Shown piece by piece: positions 18,839-27,105 of a DNA stretch of 64,000 nt. Both the position numbers and the translations under genes were made by a program. The stretch's first letter is position 1, and each line of letters begins with the position of its first letter. The notes beneath the pieces are model-generated. The model did no database searches, had not been told where the DNA came from, and saw nothing but the letters and a program-made list of their open reading frames with translations. Origin of the DNA: Leisingera methylohalidivorans DSM 14336 (GTDB lineage: Bacteria > Pseudomonadota > Alphaproteobacteria > Rhodobacterales > Rhodobacteraceae); NCBI RefSeq assembly GCF_000511355.1, contig NC_023135.1:3126371-3190370 (forward strand). The letters are read 5' to 3'.

Positions 18839-19036
18839 ATGCTGTACCCGCTTGCCACGCTTGAGGCTGAGAAACTGAGGGCGATCAAGAGCCTTGAGAG
18901 GGACATCGGCAGCCCGGTGGTTGCGCTGGCCGGCGTCAACGCGGATTCCGCCGCCCTGCCGGACGAGCAGCTGAAGAAACTGCAGCAGCTGGAAGAGGAA
19001 CTGGGGGTCCTGCTGGTGGCGGTGCGGCCGAACTAG
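18839..19036 (+). CDS. Small hypothetical protein (65 residues)
   Basis: I do not recognise this protein. The start ATG follows a good ribosome-binding site (AGAGAGGAGACC). The N-terminus M-L-Y-P-L-A-T-L-E-A-E-K is followed by an amphipathic, Glu/Lys-rich helical C-terminal half (LPDEQLKKLQQLEEELG) that could form a short coiled coil. It has no signal peptide or membrane segment. It is separated from the Amt-like gene by a strong terminator, so it is probably an independent transcript. The A+T-rich TATACT at 18814-18819 could be its -10 box. The ribosome-binding site and codon pattern support a real gene. Confidence 0.6.
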   Translation: MLYPLATLEAEKLRAIKSLERDIGSPVVALAGVNADSAALPDEQLKKLQQLEEELGVLLVAVRPN

Positions 19037-19425
19037 GGGCGGAGCCGAAAGGCTGGGCGCCGCGCAGGAACGCGCCCCGGAAGACCTCCGCCTCGCCGGG
19101 CTGACGGGCGATGCCGTTCGCCATTGTGCTTGAACCAAGGGCGCATCATTGGCTGACCCTCGCGGCGGCCCTCCAGATTGACCGCCACGGCCACTATGGC
19201 CGCTCGCCGCGGGCGTCCGGGCCTTCGCCGCCCCAGCCACAAGCGGCCGGTCAGGATGAGCAAGCCCCGAGCTTTCAGGTCGTGACCGGGCACTATCAAA
19301 GCTGCTGCGCCCCCGGCAGATTAAACCACCCTGAGGCGAGCCATATCATCCACTTTCAGCTTCCCAGAGGCATTCCGAGCTGCCACCCTGCCCCCAGGGT
19401 AAATTCAAATATAAATGGTTGCGAT
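19037..19425. other. Gene-free interval upstream of the RTX protein
   Basis: This stretch of 389 bases shows no credible gene on either strand. G+C falls towards 19400 (AAATTCAAATATAAATGG), which probably marks the promoter region of the RTX gene. Confidence 0.5.
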
Positions 19426-20922
19426 ATGGTACGGTTAAAAGGCACGTCCGATTCAGAGTCAATCTTCGGTACGGATGGCAGGGACTTCATACGGGGGCTC
19501 GGAGGAAGGGATGTCCTTCAAGCTAATGGCGGGGCCGATACGATTACGGGTTTCGGGCAAATCTACGGGAATGAGGGAAGAGACCGCTATTACGCATTTG
19601 CCACCTCCTCCGCCGATGTCAATTCTGCAAACGGGAGTTTTTTGTTTCTCGGGGATGGGAATGACACGGCCGTGATTCACCGGCATGATGGCGACGCAAC
19701 CTTCAATGGCGGGGATCTGGCGTTCGGAATGGCGGTCGATATGGGAGCCGGGAGTGACCGTCTGATCCTGGCAGGGGATGTCGGAACCGGGACCGCACAT
19801 GCCAGACTAGGCGCAGGGCGGGACACAGCTTTTCTCATGAGCACCTACGCAAATGTCTGGGTGAACGATACACGTTCTGGAACCCTGGGCGTAGGGGACG
19901 GCAAGCGGGATACCATCCACATCGACGGCCACGTCGATTTGATATCGCCCCATACCACAACGGTGAAGCTTTTCGACTTCGGTTTAGAAGACAAAATCGT
20001 ACTGCATGGTATTGATCTGACTTACGACGACATGCTGCTCCGCTCCACTTTTGTAGACACAAGTGAACGGACTGTCGAAATCTCACTCGAAAATGGGTCA
20101 GTGATCAGGGTTTCAAAGTTATTCTCCGGCCACCTCAACGAAGATCAGCTCAAGATTAAGGCCCAGCCACTCCAAATCGAAGATCGCGTGGTCATTGGCC
20201 ATGAGGGCCACAGATCACAGGTATTGCTAGGATCAAGTGCAGATGAAACCTTCCGGCAACCCGGCAGCGCTGTGTACATGGGCGCCGGAGATGATCGCGG
20301 AATCGGCGGCCGCAGCGCGGAAGCGATGTTCGGGGAACGCGGTGACGACCGTCTCGCCGGCAAGGGTGGCCGTGATTTCCTGGATGGCGGCCTGGGTAAC
20401 GACAGGCTTGAAGGAGGCCGCGGCCGGGACACCATTACTACCGGGGCGGGAATTGATACAGTCAGGGGCGGAGATGGGAACGATAAGATCAACGTAGGCA
20501 ATGGCTCCGGCGTCATCTTCGGAGGCCGGGGAGACGACGTTTTCGATTTCTATGGGCACAGTCTCGGTGAAATTGGAGACACAACAGGCCAGAATGGTGG
20601 TGGCCTGACCGTGACCGGGGGTGCGGGGCGCGATGTATTCCACTTTGGTGAGCCCGATGAATTTGGAGCTGATCCTTCTGGCCTAGTTACGATTTCGGAC
20701 TTCCACGTTGGCCGGGACCTCATTGATCTCTCCGACTATTTGAGGGATCAGTACGCTAATAGCGGCGATGCCGAAGCAAGGATTATGGCGAACTTGGCAA
20801 ACGGGTCTCAGACTTTAGGCGGCACCCAAGTGGAAGGCGTGCGGGTAAGAACAGAAGACGTTACAATCTTTCTGATCGGAATAACCGCAGAAGAGTTGAG
20901 TTCGTCCGACTTTCTGTTTTGA
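19426..20922 (+). CDS. RTX-type calcium-binding protein, probable type I secretion substrate
   Basis: The protein has 498 residues. A first group of Gly/Asp-rich nonapeptide-like repeats lies at residues 5-55 (GTDGRDFIRGLGGRDVL). A second, stronger array at about 285-375 includes GERGDDRLAGKGGRDFLDGG, GGLGNDRLEGG and GGRGDDVFDF. These form calcium-binding beta-rolls in secreted proteins. There is no N-terminal signal peptide, and the C-terminus ends in hydrophobic residues (SSDFLF), fitting an uncleaved type I secretion signal. No ABC/HlyD secretion genes are adjacent. Base composition is lower in G+C than in the neighbours, suggesting acquisition. No catalytic domain was recognised between the arrays. 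Confidence 0.85.
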   Translation: MVRLKGTSDSESIFGTDGRDFIRGLGGRDVLQANGGADTITGFGQIYGNEGRDRYYAFATSSADVNSANGSFLFLGDGNDTAVIHRHDGDATFNGGDLAFGMAVDMGAGSDRLILAGDVGTGTAHARLGAGRDTAFLMSTYANVWVNDTRSGTLGVGDGKRDTIHIDGHVDLISPHTTTVKLFDFGLEDKIVLHGIDLTYDDMLLRSTFVDTSERTVEISLENGSVIRVSKLFSGHLNEDQLKIKAQPLQIEDRVVIGHEGHRSQVLLGSSADETFRQPGSAVYMGAGDDRGIGGRSAEAMFGERGDDRLAGKGGRDFLDGGLGNDRLEGGRGRDTITTGAGIDTVRGGDGNDKINVGNGSGVIFGGRGDDVFDFYGHSLGEIGDTTGQNGGGLTVTGGAGRDVFHFGEPDEFGADPSGLVTISDFHVGRDLIDLSDYLRDQYANSGDAEARIMANLANGSQTLGGTQVEGVRVRTEDVTIFLIGITAEELSSSDFLF

Positions 20923-21287
20923 ATTCGAGTTGTCGAAAACGACCGCTATTGAACCCGCGTCGTTTATCTACGTGGGTATGGCAGCCGTTGTCCAGAATGG
21001 TGAAGGATTTTCGGTGCGGGCCGTGGTGTAAGAGTGCGGTTCGGGTAATCCCGCAAGTCCCGCCAGATCTGCCGAACCTATTTGCCATCCTGAAAATATG
21101 CCGGGCGGATCTTCGCAATCGTTTCCACACCCAACATCCCAAAGCTTGCTCCCGAACACCCCCGGAAGCAGGGTGGACCACCTCATAAGGTGAGCCCCCT
21201 TTGGAAGCCGATCACCCCGACAATGGGGGGCTTTTGCATACCGGTTCACAATTCATGAGCTCAAACCCGCCCCTCGGCGGAACAAAA
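20923..21287. other. Gene-free interval between RTX gene and rpsA
   Basis: About 365 bases show no recognisable gene. A weak hairpin (AGCCCCC at 21193 pairing with GGGGGGCT near 21224-21231, followed by TTT) could serve as terminator for the RTX gene, but its loop is long. Confidence 0.45.
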
Positions 21288-21315
21288 AAAGCCCCGCAGA
21301 AACCTGCGGGGCTTT
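21288..21315 (-). terminator. Strong terminator downstream of rpsA
   Basis: On the minus strand a perfect 12-bp stem (AAAGCCCCGCAG/CTGCGGGGCTTT, loop GTTT) is followed by TTTTGTT. It lies 27 bases past the rpsA stop. The plus strand also has a short T-run, so it may act both ways. Confidence 0.88.
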
Positions 21316-21342
21316 CGTTTTTCTGCCGTGAGGCCGGGGAGA

Positions 21343-23022
21343 TTAGTCGCCCGACTTCAGCGCGGCGCCCAGGATGTCGCCCAGCGAAGCGCCGGAGTCC
21401 GAGGAGCCATACTGTTCCACAGCTTCTTTTTCTTCTGCGATCTCACGCGCCTTGATGGACAGGCCCAGACGGCGGGTCTTGGAGTCGACGTTGGTGACGC
21501 GGACGTCGACCTTGTCGCCAACCGAGAAACGCTCGGGGCGCTGGTCGGCACGGTCGCGGGCCAGGTCGGAGCGGCGGATGAAGGATTTCATGCCCTCATA
21601 TTCCACTTCGATGCCGCCGTCTTCGATTGCGGTCACATTCACGGTCACGATCGAGCCGCGCTTCACGCCGCCAACCGCTTCTGCGAACTTGTCGCCGCCC
21701 AGAGCTTTGATCGACAGCGAGATACGCTCTTTGTCGACGTCCACTTCGGAAACAACGGCCGAAACCATGTCGCCCTTGCGGTAGTTCTGGATCGCATCCT
21801 CGCCGCGCTCGTCCCAGGACAGGTCGGAGAGGTGAACCATGCCGTCGATGTCGCCGTCGAGGCCGATGAACAGACCGAATTCGGTGATGTTCTTGACTTC
21901 GCCTTCGACCTCGGTGCCTTCCGGGTTGGCTTCGGAGAAGACTTCCCACGGGTTGCGCATGGTCTGCTTGAGGCCCAGGGAAACGCGGCGCTTGGCACCG
22001 TCGATTTCCAGAACCATGACGTCGACTTCCTGCGAGGTGGAGACGATCTTGCCCGGGTGGACGTTTTTCTTGGTCCAGGACATCTCGGAGACGTGGACCA
22101 GACCTTCGACACCGGGCTCCAGCTCAACAAATGCACCGTAATCGGTGATGTTGGTGACGCGGCCCTTGTGGACCGAGGAGAGCGGGTACTTGGCGCCAAC
22201 CAGATCCCACGGATCTTCCTGCAGCTGCTTCATGCCGAGGGAGATACGGTGGGTCTCTTTGTTGATCTTGATGACCTGAACCTTGACGGTTTCGCCGATC
22301 GACAGGATCTCGGAGGGGTGGTTCACACGGCGCCATGCCATGTCGGTGACGTGCAGCAGGCCGTCAACGCCGCCGAGGTCAACAAACGCACCGTATTCGG
22401 TGATGTTCTTGACCACACCGTCGACCGCTTGGCCTTCGGACAGGTTGCCGATGACTTCGGCACGCTGTTCGGCACGCGATTCTTCCAGGATGGCACGGCG
22501 CGAGACAACGATGTTGCCGCGGCGGCGGTCCATTTTCAGGATCTGGAACGGCTGCTTCAGACCCATCAGCGGGCCGGCGTCGCGCACGGGGCGCACGTCA
22601 ACCTGCGAACCGGGCAGGAACGCAACAGCGCCGCCCAGATCGACGGTGAAGCCGCCCTTGACGCGGCCGAAGATCGCGCCTTCGACGCGCTGGTCGTCGG
22701 CATATGCTTTTTCCAGGCGGTCCCAGGCTTCTTCACGGCGGGCCATCTCACGCGAGATGACGGCTTCGCCGCGGGCGTTTTCAGCCGAGCGCAGGAAGAC
22801 TTCCACTTCGTCGCCGACAGCGATTTCAGCAGCTTCGCCGGGATTTGCGAATTCTTTCAGATCAACGCGGCCTTCCATTTTGTAGCCGACGTCGATGATG
22901 GCCTGACCGGCTTCGATTGCCAGTACTTTGCCTTTGACAACCGAACCCTCGTCCGGAGTGTCCATTTCGAAGCTTTCGTTCAGGAGGGCTTCGAAGTCCT
23001 CCATTGATACGTTTTGAGCCAT
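21343..23022 (-). CDS. rpsA: 30S ribosomal protein S1
   Basis: The protein has 559 residues and holds six S1 OB-fold repeats. Each carries the typical G-x-V-x-x-I-x-x-x-G-A-F-V-D/E pattern, for example VVKNITEYGAFVDLGGVDGLLH and VTNITDYGAFVELEPG. It unwinds and docks mRNA on the small subunit. Length matches alphaproteobacterial S1 proteins. The C-terminus ends S-L-G-D-I-L-G-A-A-L-K-S-G-D. In relatives, cmk usually lies just upstream; it is not found here. A terminator-like hairpin lies in the leader. Confidence 0.97.
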   Translation of the reverse strand: MAQNVSMEDFEALLNESFEMDTPDEGSVVKGKVLAIEAGQAIIDVGYKMEGRVDLKEFANPGEAAEIAVGDEVEVFLRSAENARGEAVISREMARREEAWDRLEKAYADDQRVEGAIFGRVKGGFTVDLGGAVAFLPGSQVDVRPVRDAGPLMGLKQPFQILKMDRRRGNIVVSRRAILEESRAEQRAEVIGNLSEGQAVDGVVKNITEYGAFVDLGGVDGLLHVTDMAWRRVNHPSEILSIGETVKVQVIKINKETHRISLGMKQLQEDPWDLVGAKYPLSSVHKGRVTNITDYGAFVELEPGVEGLVHVSEMSWTKKNVHPGKIVSTSQEVDVMVLEIDGAKRRVSLGLKQTMRNPWEVFSEANPEGTEVEGEVKNITEFGLFIGLDGDIDGMVHLSDLSWDERGEDAIQNYRKGDMVSAVVSEVDVDKERISLSIKALGGDKFAEAVGGVKRGSIVTVNVTAIEDGGIEVEYEGMKSFIRRSDLARDRADQRPERFSVGDKVDVRVTNVDSKTRRLGLSIKAREIAEEKEAVEQYGSSDSGASLGDILGAALKSGD

Positions 23023-23135
23023 GAGGTCTCAGATTTCCTTTTCATATGGTTTTTCTGGCCATGCGGTTGTCTCCGCCGGTCTTGGTTCAGCCGCACTGGA
23101 CGTGGCCCGGATCACATCTGATCAAACAAACACAA

Positions 23136-23159
23136 AGGGCCGAGGTGTGCCTCAGCCCT
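23136..23159 (-). terminator. Terminator-like hairpin in the rpsA upstream region
   Basis: On the minus strand the stem AGGGCTGAGG/CCTCGGCCCT (one G-T pair) with a CACA loop is followed by TTGTGTTTGTTTG. It sits about 114 bases ahead of the rpsA start. It could end an upstream transcript or act in the rpsA leader. Confidence 0.45.
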
Positions 23160-23613
23160 GCTCAGATGTGTCATCCGGACGTTGACCGCCCTTGTACCGA
23201 CAGCGCGCGTATAGGCGGATTCCCGGTTGCGTGCAAGGGGGAAGGCCTGCGGAGCATGGCGGCGGTCTGCATTAGGCCGTCAGCCAAAACCGGGCGGGCC
23301 GCCGGGGATGCCCAGGCTCAGGGCTCTCCGCCCTAAGGCGTGAGCCACCGGATTAATACTGAGCGGTGATATGTCCAGCCTGTGCGCGCTGAGCATGGCG
23401 GGTTGGCGATTTGAACGGTCGGCCGTGCCGCCGCACAGCGGCCATTGGCGGAAGAAGTCCGGCGCCCCCCCCGCATCGGTATGTGCACCCGCCATCGCAA
23501 CAGGCAGCGGATCCGGCCGTACCGGCTGCAAAGCGGGTTATAGCGCTTTCCCGCTCTGGCGTTATGTGTATATATATAGCCATTAAAATTCTTTAATTGA
23601 GTTGGGAACCCGG
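23160..23613. other. Gene-free interval between rpsA leader and GntR gene
   Basis: This interval holds no credible gene. It becomes A+T-rich at 23565-23600, where GTGTATATATATAG lies about 35 bases upstream of the GntR start. That near-palindromic TA run may be a promoter or an autoregulatory site. Confidence 0.4.
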
Positions 23614-24318
23614 ATGCCAGCCCCCCGCGCGAACATGAGCTACAGGGATATCAAGCAGGTCGTTCTGGACCGGATCCAGAACAGGATCTGGGCACCGGAC
23701 AGCCTGCTGCCCAGCGAAACTGAACTGGCTGTTGAGTTCTCGAGCACGCGCACCACCGTGAACCGGGCGCTGCGGGAACTGGCTGAAGAAGGCTATCTGG
23801 AACGCAAGCGGAAAGCCGGGACACGGGTTTTGAATTCACCAGTCCGCAAAGCCCAGTTTTCAATCCCCCTGGTGCGGGATGAAATCGCCGAGACCGGCGC
23901 CGCTTACCGGTATTCCCTAGTGGAGAGCCGTATCATGCCGGCCCCGGCGTGGCTGTCATCCCGGCTTGATATCCTTCAAAAGCAGGAGGTTCTGCACCTC
24001 AGATGCATGCATTATGCCGACAATGCGCCGTTCCAGTACGAAGTGCGCTGGGTTGTAACTGAGAGCATTCCCGAGGTTCTGGACGCGGATTTCACTGAAT
24101 CCGGCCCGAATGACTGGCTGGTGCAAAAAGTCCCCTTCACAAATCTTGAGCTGAGCTTCATGGCAACAAAGGCCGATCAGACGGTGTCCGAGTTTCTGGA
24201 CGCCCCTTTAGGCGACCCGGTGTTCACCGCGGAACGGATTACCTGGCTGCGCAACAAGCCTGTAACGCTGGCAAAGCTGTTTTTCGCTCCCGGATACAAA
24301 ATGACAACGCATCTGTGA
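23614..24318 (+). CDS. GntR-family (HutC subfamily) transcriptional regulator with UTRA domain
   Basis: The protein has 234 residues. The N-terminal winged helix-turn-helix (about residues 8-75) has the signature LPSETELAVEFSSTRTTVNRALRELAEEGYLERKRKAGTRV in pieces. The C-terminal UTRA effector domain (about 90-230) is typical of HutC-like regulators that sense histidine derivatives, sugars or fatty acids. A TTG start at 23602 or an ATG at 23635 are alternatives; ATG 23614 gives the usual spacing to the helix-turn-helix. No catabolic genes are adjacent: downstream are only pseudogenes. It may therefore be an orphan left after loss of its target operon. Confidence 0.85.
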   Translation: MPAPRANMSYRDIKQVVLDRIQNRIWAPDSLLPSETELAVEFSSTRTTVNRALRELAEEGYLERKRKAGTRVLNSPVRKAQFSIPLVRDEIAETGAAYRYSLVESRIMPAPAWLSSRLDILQKQEVLHLRCMHYADNAPFQYEVRWVVTESIPEVLDADFTESGPNDWLVQKVPFTNLELSFMATKADQTVSEFLDAPLGDPVFTAERITWLRNKPVTLAKLFFAPGYKMTTHL

Positions 24319-24524
24319 GTTCAGCGTTGGCACGCCGCGCCGCCTGCGGTGCTGGCGCCGGGCGTCCCCGGCGCGGGCTTGAAAGGGCGATGCGTGTGCA
24401 GCCTGTTGCCTAAGGCCGTCAGACTGCATTTTGACCCGCACGGGTGATGCAGGCCGACAGGATCTTGAATTCACCCCGGCTTTCGCCCGCCGACTGCCTG
24501 ACGGCGGGCCGCATTGGCCGGTCT

Positions 24525-25591
24525 TCATAGCGCAGCTTCCCCACCCCGGGCCGGGCCGGCGGCTTCCCTGCCCGGCAGGCGGTGACATTGCGCTGAAGCC
24601 GGGTCGGGAAAGAGGCCGAACAGCTCCCGCCTGCCTGCAGCGCACAATCCGCGGACTGCTTCGGGGCAGGGCCAGAAAGTCTCTGTTGCGATACCTTCTG
24701 CGAAAATCACCTCATGCCGCTCAGTCATGAGGTGCACATAAGCAGCCGGATTGGCCGTCCCGGCCCGTTGCGTGCAATTCCGGCCAGACCTCTGCCTGCA
24801 ATTTTGCCAAGAGAAACCTTTCACCGAACTGCGTGTCTTGCCCAAAGGCCCTGGGGTCGGCCAGCAGGCGGTGCTTAGGTGACAGCGGCATCGGCCGCTC
24901 CAAAGACAGCAGGCCGCCAGAACGGCGGCAATAAGGCCGCAGATGCGGGCGCAGTGCCAGCTCTGCCGGGCCCGGAATGCGTTTAGAAACCCAAATCACC
25001 GGCTGAAACCCGTTGTCGGCAGTTTGCAGCATGTCTCCCACCCGGATCCGGCCAGCGGGCATTGCGCCGCGCCTGGTGGCGAAAAGAACACCCGGTGTGA
25101 AACAGGGGATGCCTGCAGATATGAGCTGGGCAGTGGTTTTGATCTGTAACGGGGCCACCCCCTGCGGAACAAACTTTTCACCTCCCGGGAACGTGAGCAG
25201 CGCATTGCCGGATCCATCGTCAGTTACGGAGACATCGCTGTTGCGGCCAGCTCCGCCGGGTACGACACCGCCGGTCAGATCGGAAACATCCAGCTGGCGA
25301 TTGAAAAAACGTCGCTGTCATCATCGGCGATGCTGAAGCCGCTGACAGTGCCGGTGCCGCCCGCGCCCGCGTCAACCGACACCCGGCGGTGACCGATGGG
25401 ACATCGACCGCATCGTGGTCGTTTCCCGCCCCGCCGCCGGTCAGGGTGTCCGCGGCAGTGGCCCCATCCAGGACGCCGTCGCCATCGCCGGCTGCGATCG
25501 TGTCGCCGCCGGTGCTGCCATCCATGTCGTCAGCGGCATCCGTACCGGTTCCGGAAGCTGCAAGGTCAAGGATCCAGTCTGGTATCAGCAT
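24525..25591 (-). pseudogene. Frameshifted RTX/Hint-domain secreted protein
   Basis: Read on the minus strand this is a gene of the roseobacter Hint_2 (Hedgehog/intein-like) secreted family, broken by at least three frameshifts. From 25591 it opens with a Gly/Asp-rich RTX-like part (GSTGGDTIAAGDGDGVLDG). The frame changes near 25381, again at the A6 run 25304-25309, and again near 24740. The Hint core I-P-C-F-T-P-G-V-L-F-A-T-R-R-G, followed by VGDMLQTADNGFQPVIW, is in the middle frame. The C-terminal HEVIFAEGIATETFWP block is in the last frame. No one frame covers the whole gene, so it is a pseudogene. A further shift near 24600 is possible. Confidence 0.8.
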
Positions 25592-25621
25592 AAACTCGTT
25601 CGGCTTTCAAATCTGCTGTGA

Positions 25622-26572
25622 ATGAAACGCAGCCGAATTCCTCCGGATCCCAACTGCGCTGGCGGGGCTTGCAACACAGCACTGAAGCAAGGCGGATCGC
25701 TGCCGATCTGGTTTGATCCCGAGAGGGCCTGGACGCCGCCGCCGAGCGGCAGGCGCGGACAGCTGCGAAGTTTCACTGATGCGGCAATCCAGACCTGCCT
25801 TACCCTGAAGGTCCTGTCTGGCATGCCTTTGCGGCAAACCACCGGCGTCGTGCAATGCTTGTTGCGGCTGGCCGGGCTGGACTGGGCGGCACCGGCATCA
25901 AGGCGGAGGGTGAAGGTGCGTGGAACGCCCGCAAACACGGCGCCCCCAAGCGGCGCATCTGGCGCAAAATACACATCGGGATCGGCGCAGAAACGTTGGA
26001 GGTTCGAACGGTCGAGGCCACCACCAGCAACATCGCTGATGCGCCCATGCAGCCCGGACTACTCAACCAAATTCCACCCGATCAAGGCATCGGATCAGTG
26101 ACCGCAAATGGTGCCTGCGACACCCGTAAGTGCCGCGATGCGATTGCCGCGCGTGGCGCGCATGCCGTCATTCCTCCGCGCAAAAACGCCAAACCCTGGA
26201 AGCCTGCGAGCGCAGGGGCCATCGGCCGGAACGAGACAATTAATGCCTCACGATATCCCGGCCGTGCCCTATGGCGACGATGGAGCGGAAACCAGCGCCG
26301 GAGCCGCGCCGGGATATGAGGAGGGCCTGAAAGTGATCCGGGGGTTCATTTTTCCGGCGATTGGATGCACTGTATCAAACTGCTCGATCAAACTGCTCGG
26401 CCAAAGCCTCATGGCGCGGGGCTTCAACTGCCAAGTGGCGGAAATCCAGGTCCGCATTGCCGTCCTCAATCGCGATGCTGCTCTTGGCATACCTGTTGCC
26501 GAGCCCGCAGGGGGAAACCGTCCGGGGAATGGGGAAGTATGGACACATCCAGATTTGTGCAACAAAACCTAA
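25622..26572 (+). pseudogene. IS5-family transposase remnant
   Basis: Three frames in succession resemble an IS5-family DDE transposase. The first (25622 to about 25890) gives N-T-A-L-K-Q-G-G-S-L-P-I-W-F-D-P-E and SFTDAAIQTCLTLKVLSG. The second (about 25890-26319) gives EGEGAWNARKHGAPKRRIWR and DAIAARGAHAVIPPRKNAK. The third gives IKLLGQSLMARGFNCQVAEI and ends near 26515-26572. About 30 residues seem deleted where the first and second frames meet, just before a G-T-G-I-K segment, removing one catalytic Asp region. The element is dead. It directly adjoins the broken Hint gene. Confidence 0.82.
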
Positions 26573-27105
26573 CCCGATCAGTGGCTATGTGGCTCGCGCC
26601 TGGTACAGCATATCGCAAAATGGGCTCCCTGCCGCCATGCGGCGGTGCAGTATCAACGCGCTGAAATCAGGCTCGTGACCAGTGGTTTCCGTACTTTGGC
26701 AAAATCTGCCAGTCAGCACGATGCCGACGCCTGGAGAAGAAGGAAAGGTCGGGGGAATTCTCATGTCCAAAACCCAACTTCCTGCCGTCAGACCGGTCAA
26801 TCTCCTTATGCGGCCTTTCCAAGTTACAGCTTGCCAGACACGGTAGGGACGACCCTGAGCTGCCGCCCGAAGCTTAGCGTCGTCTGCCGTGCAGCTTCCT
26901 CTAACCAGACTTTCGGTCTGCTGCGCACCGCCTGCCGCCGAGAGACGCGGCCATACGGTGTTACGGCCCGTGCATACCAGAAGTAGTGATGCAACCTGCA
27001 AAACAGGGTGGGAAATTTTTCGCGCGTCAATTATCATGGCAGAAACCTTTCAGACACGGCCGCATTGGCCTTGTCATACCCTGTGCAGACAAAGCGGGCG
27101 CCTTC
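26573..27105. other. Non-coding interval upstream of the LacI regulator
   Basis: No recognisable gene is seen in about 530 bases. Its right end carries the promoter region of the LacI gene, with a candidate operator at 27017-27030. The rest may be debris from the IS5 element. Confidence 0.45.
27017..27030. promoter_or_regulatory. Candidate autoregulatory operator of the LacI regulator
   Basis: TTTTCGCGCGTCAA matches 12 of 14 positions of the perfect palindrome TTTACGCGCGTAAA found upstream of smoE. It lies about 75 bases ahead of the regulator start, which fits negative autoregulation. Confidence 0.5.

Noticed and set aside
20861..21181. Minus-strand 106-codon frame after the RTX gene
   Set aside because: It overlaps the RTX 3' end and has no recognised domain; an old IS remnant is possible but unsupported.
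21328..23007. 559-codon plus-strand frame antisense to rpsA
   Set aside because: It mirrors the S1 repeats exactly in length and period, which is a codon-bias shadow.
24319..27105. CRISPR array or tandem repeats in the decayed region
   Set aside because: No regularly spaced repeats were found; the repetitive look comes from Gly/Asp-coding triplets and GC-rich debris.
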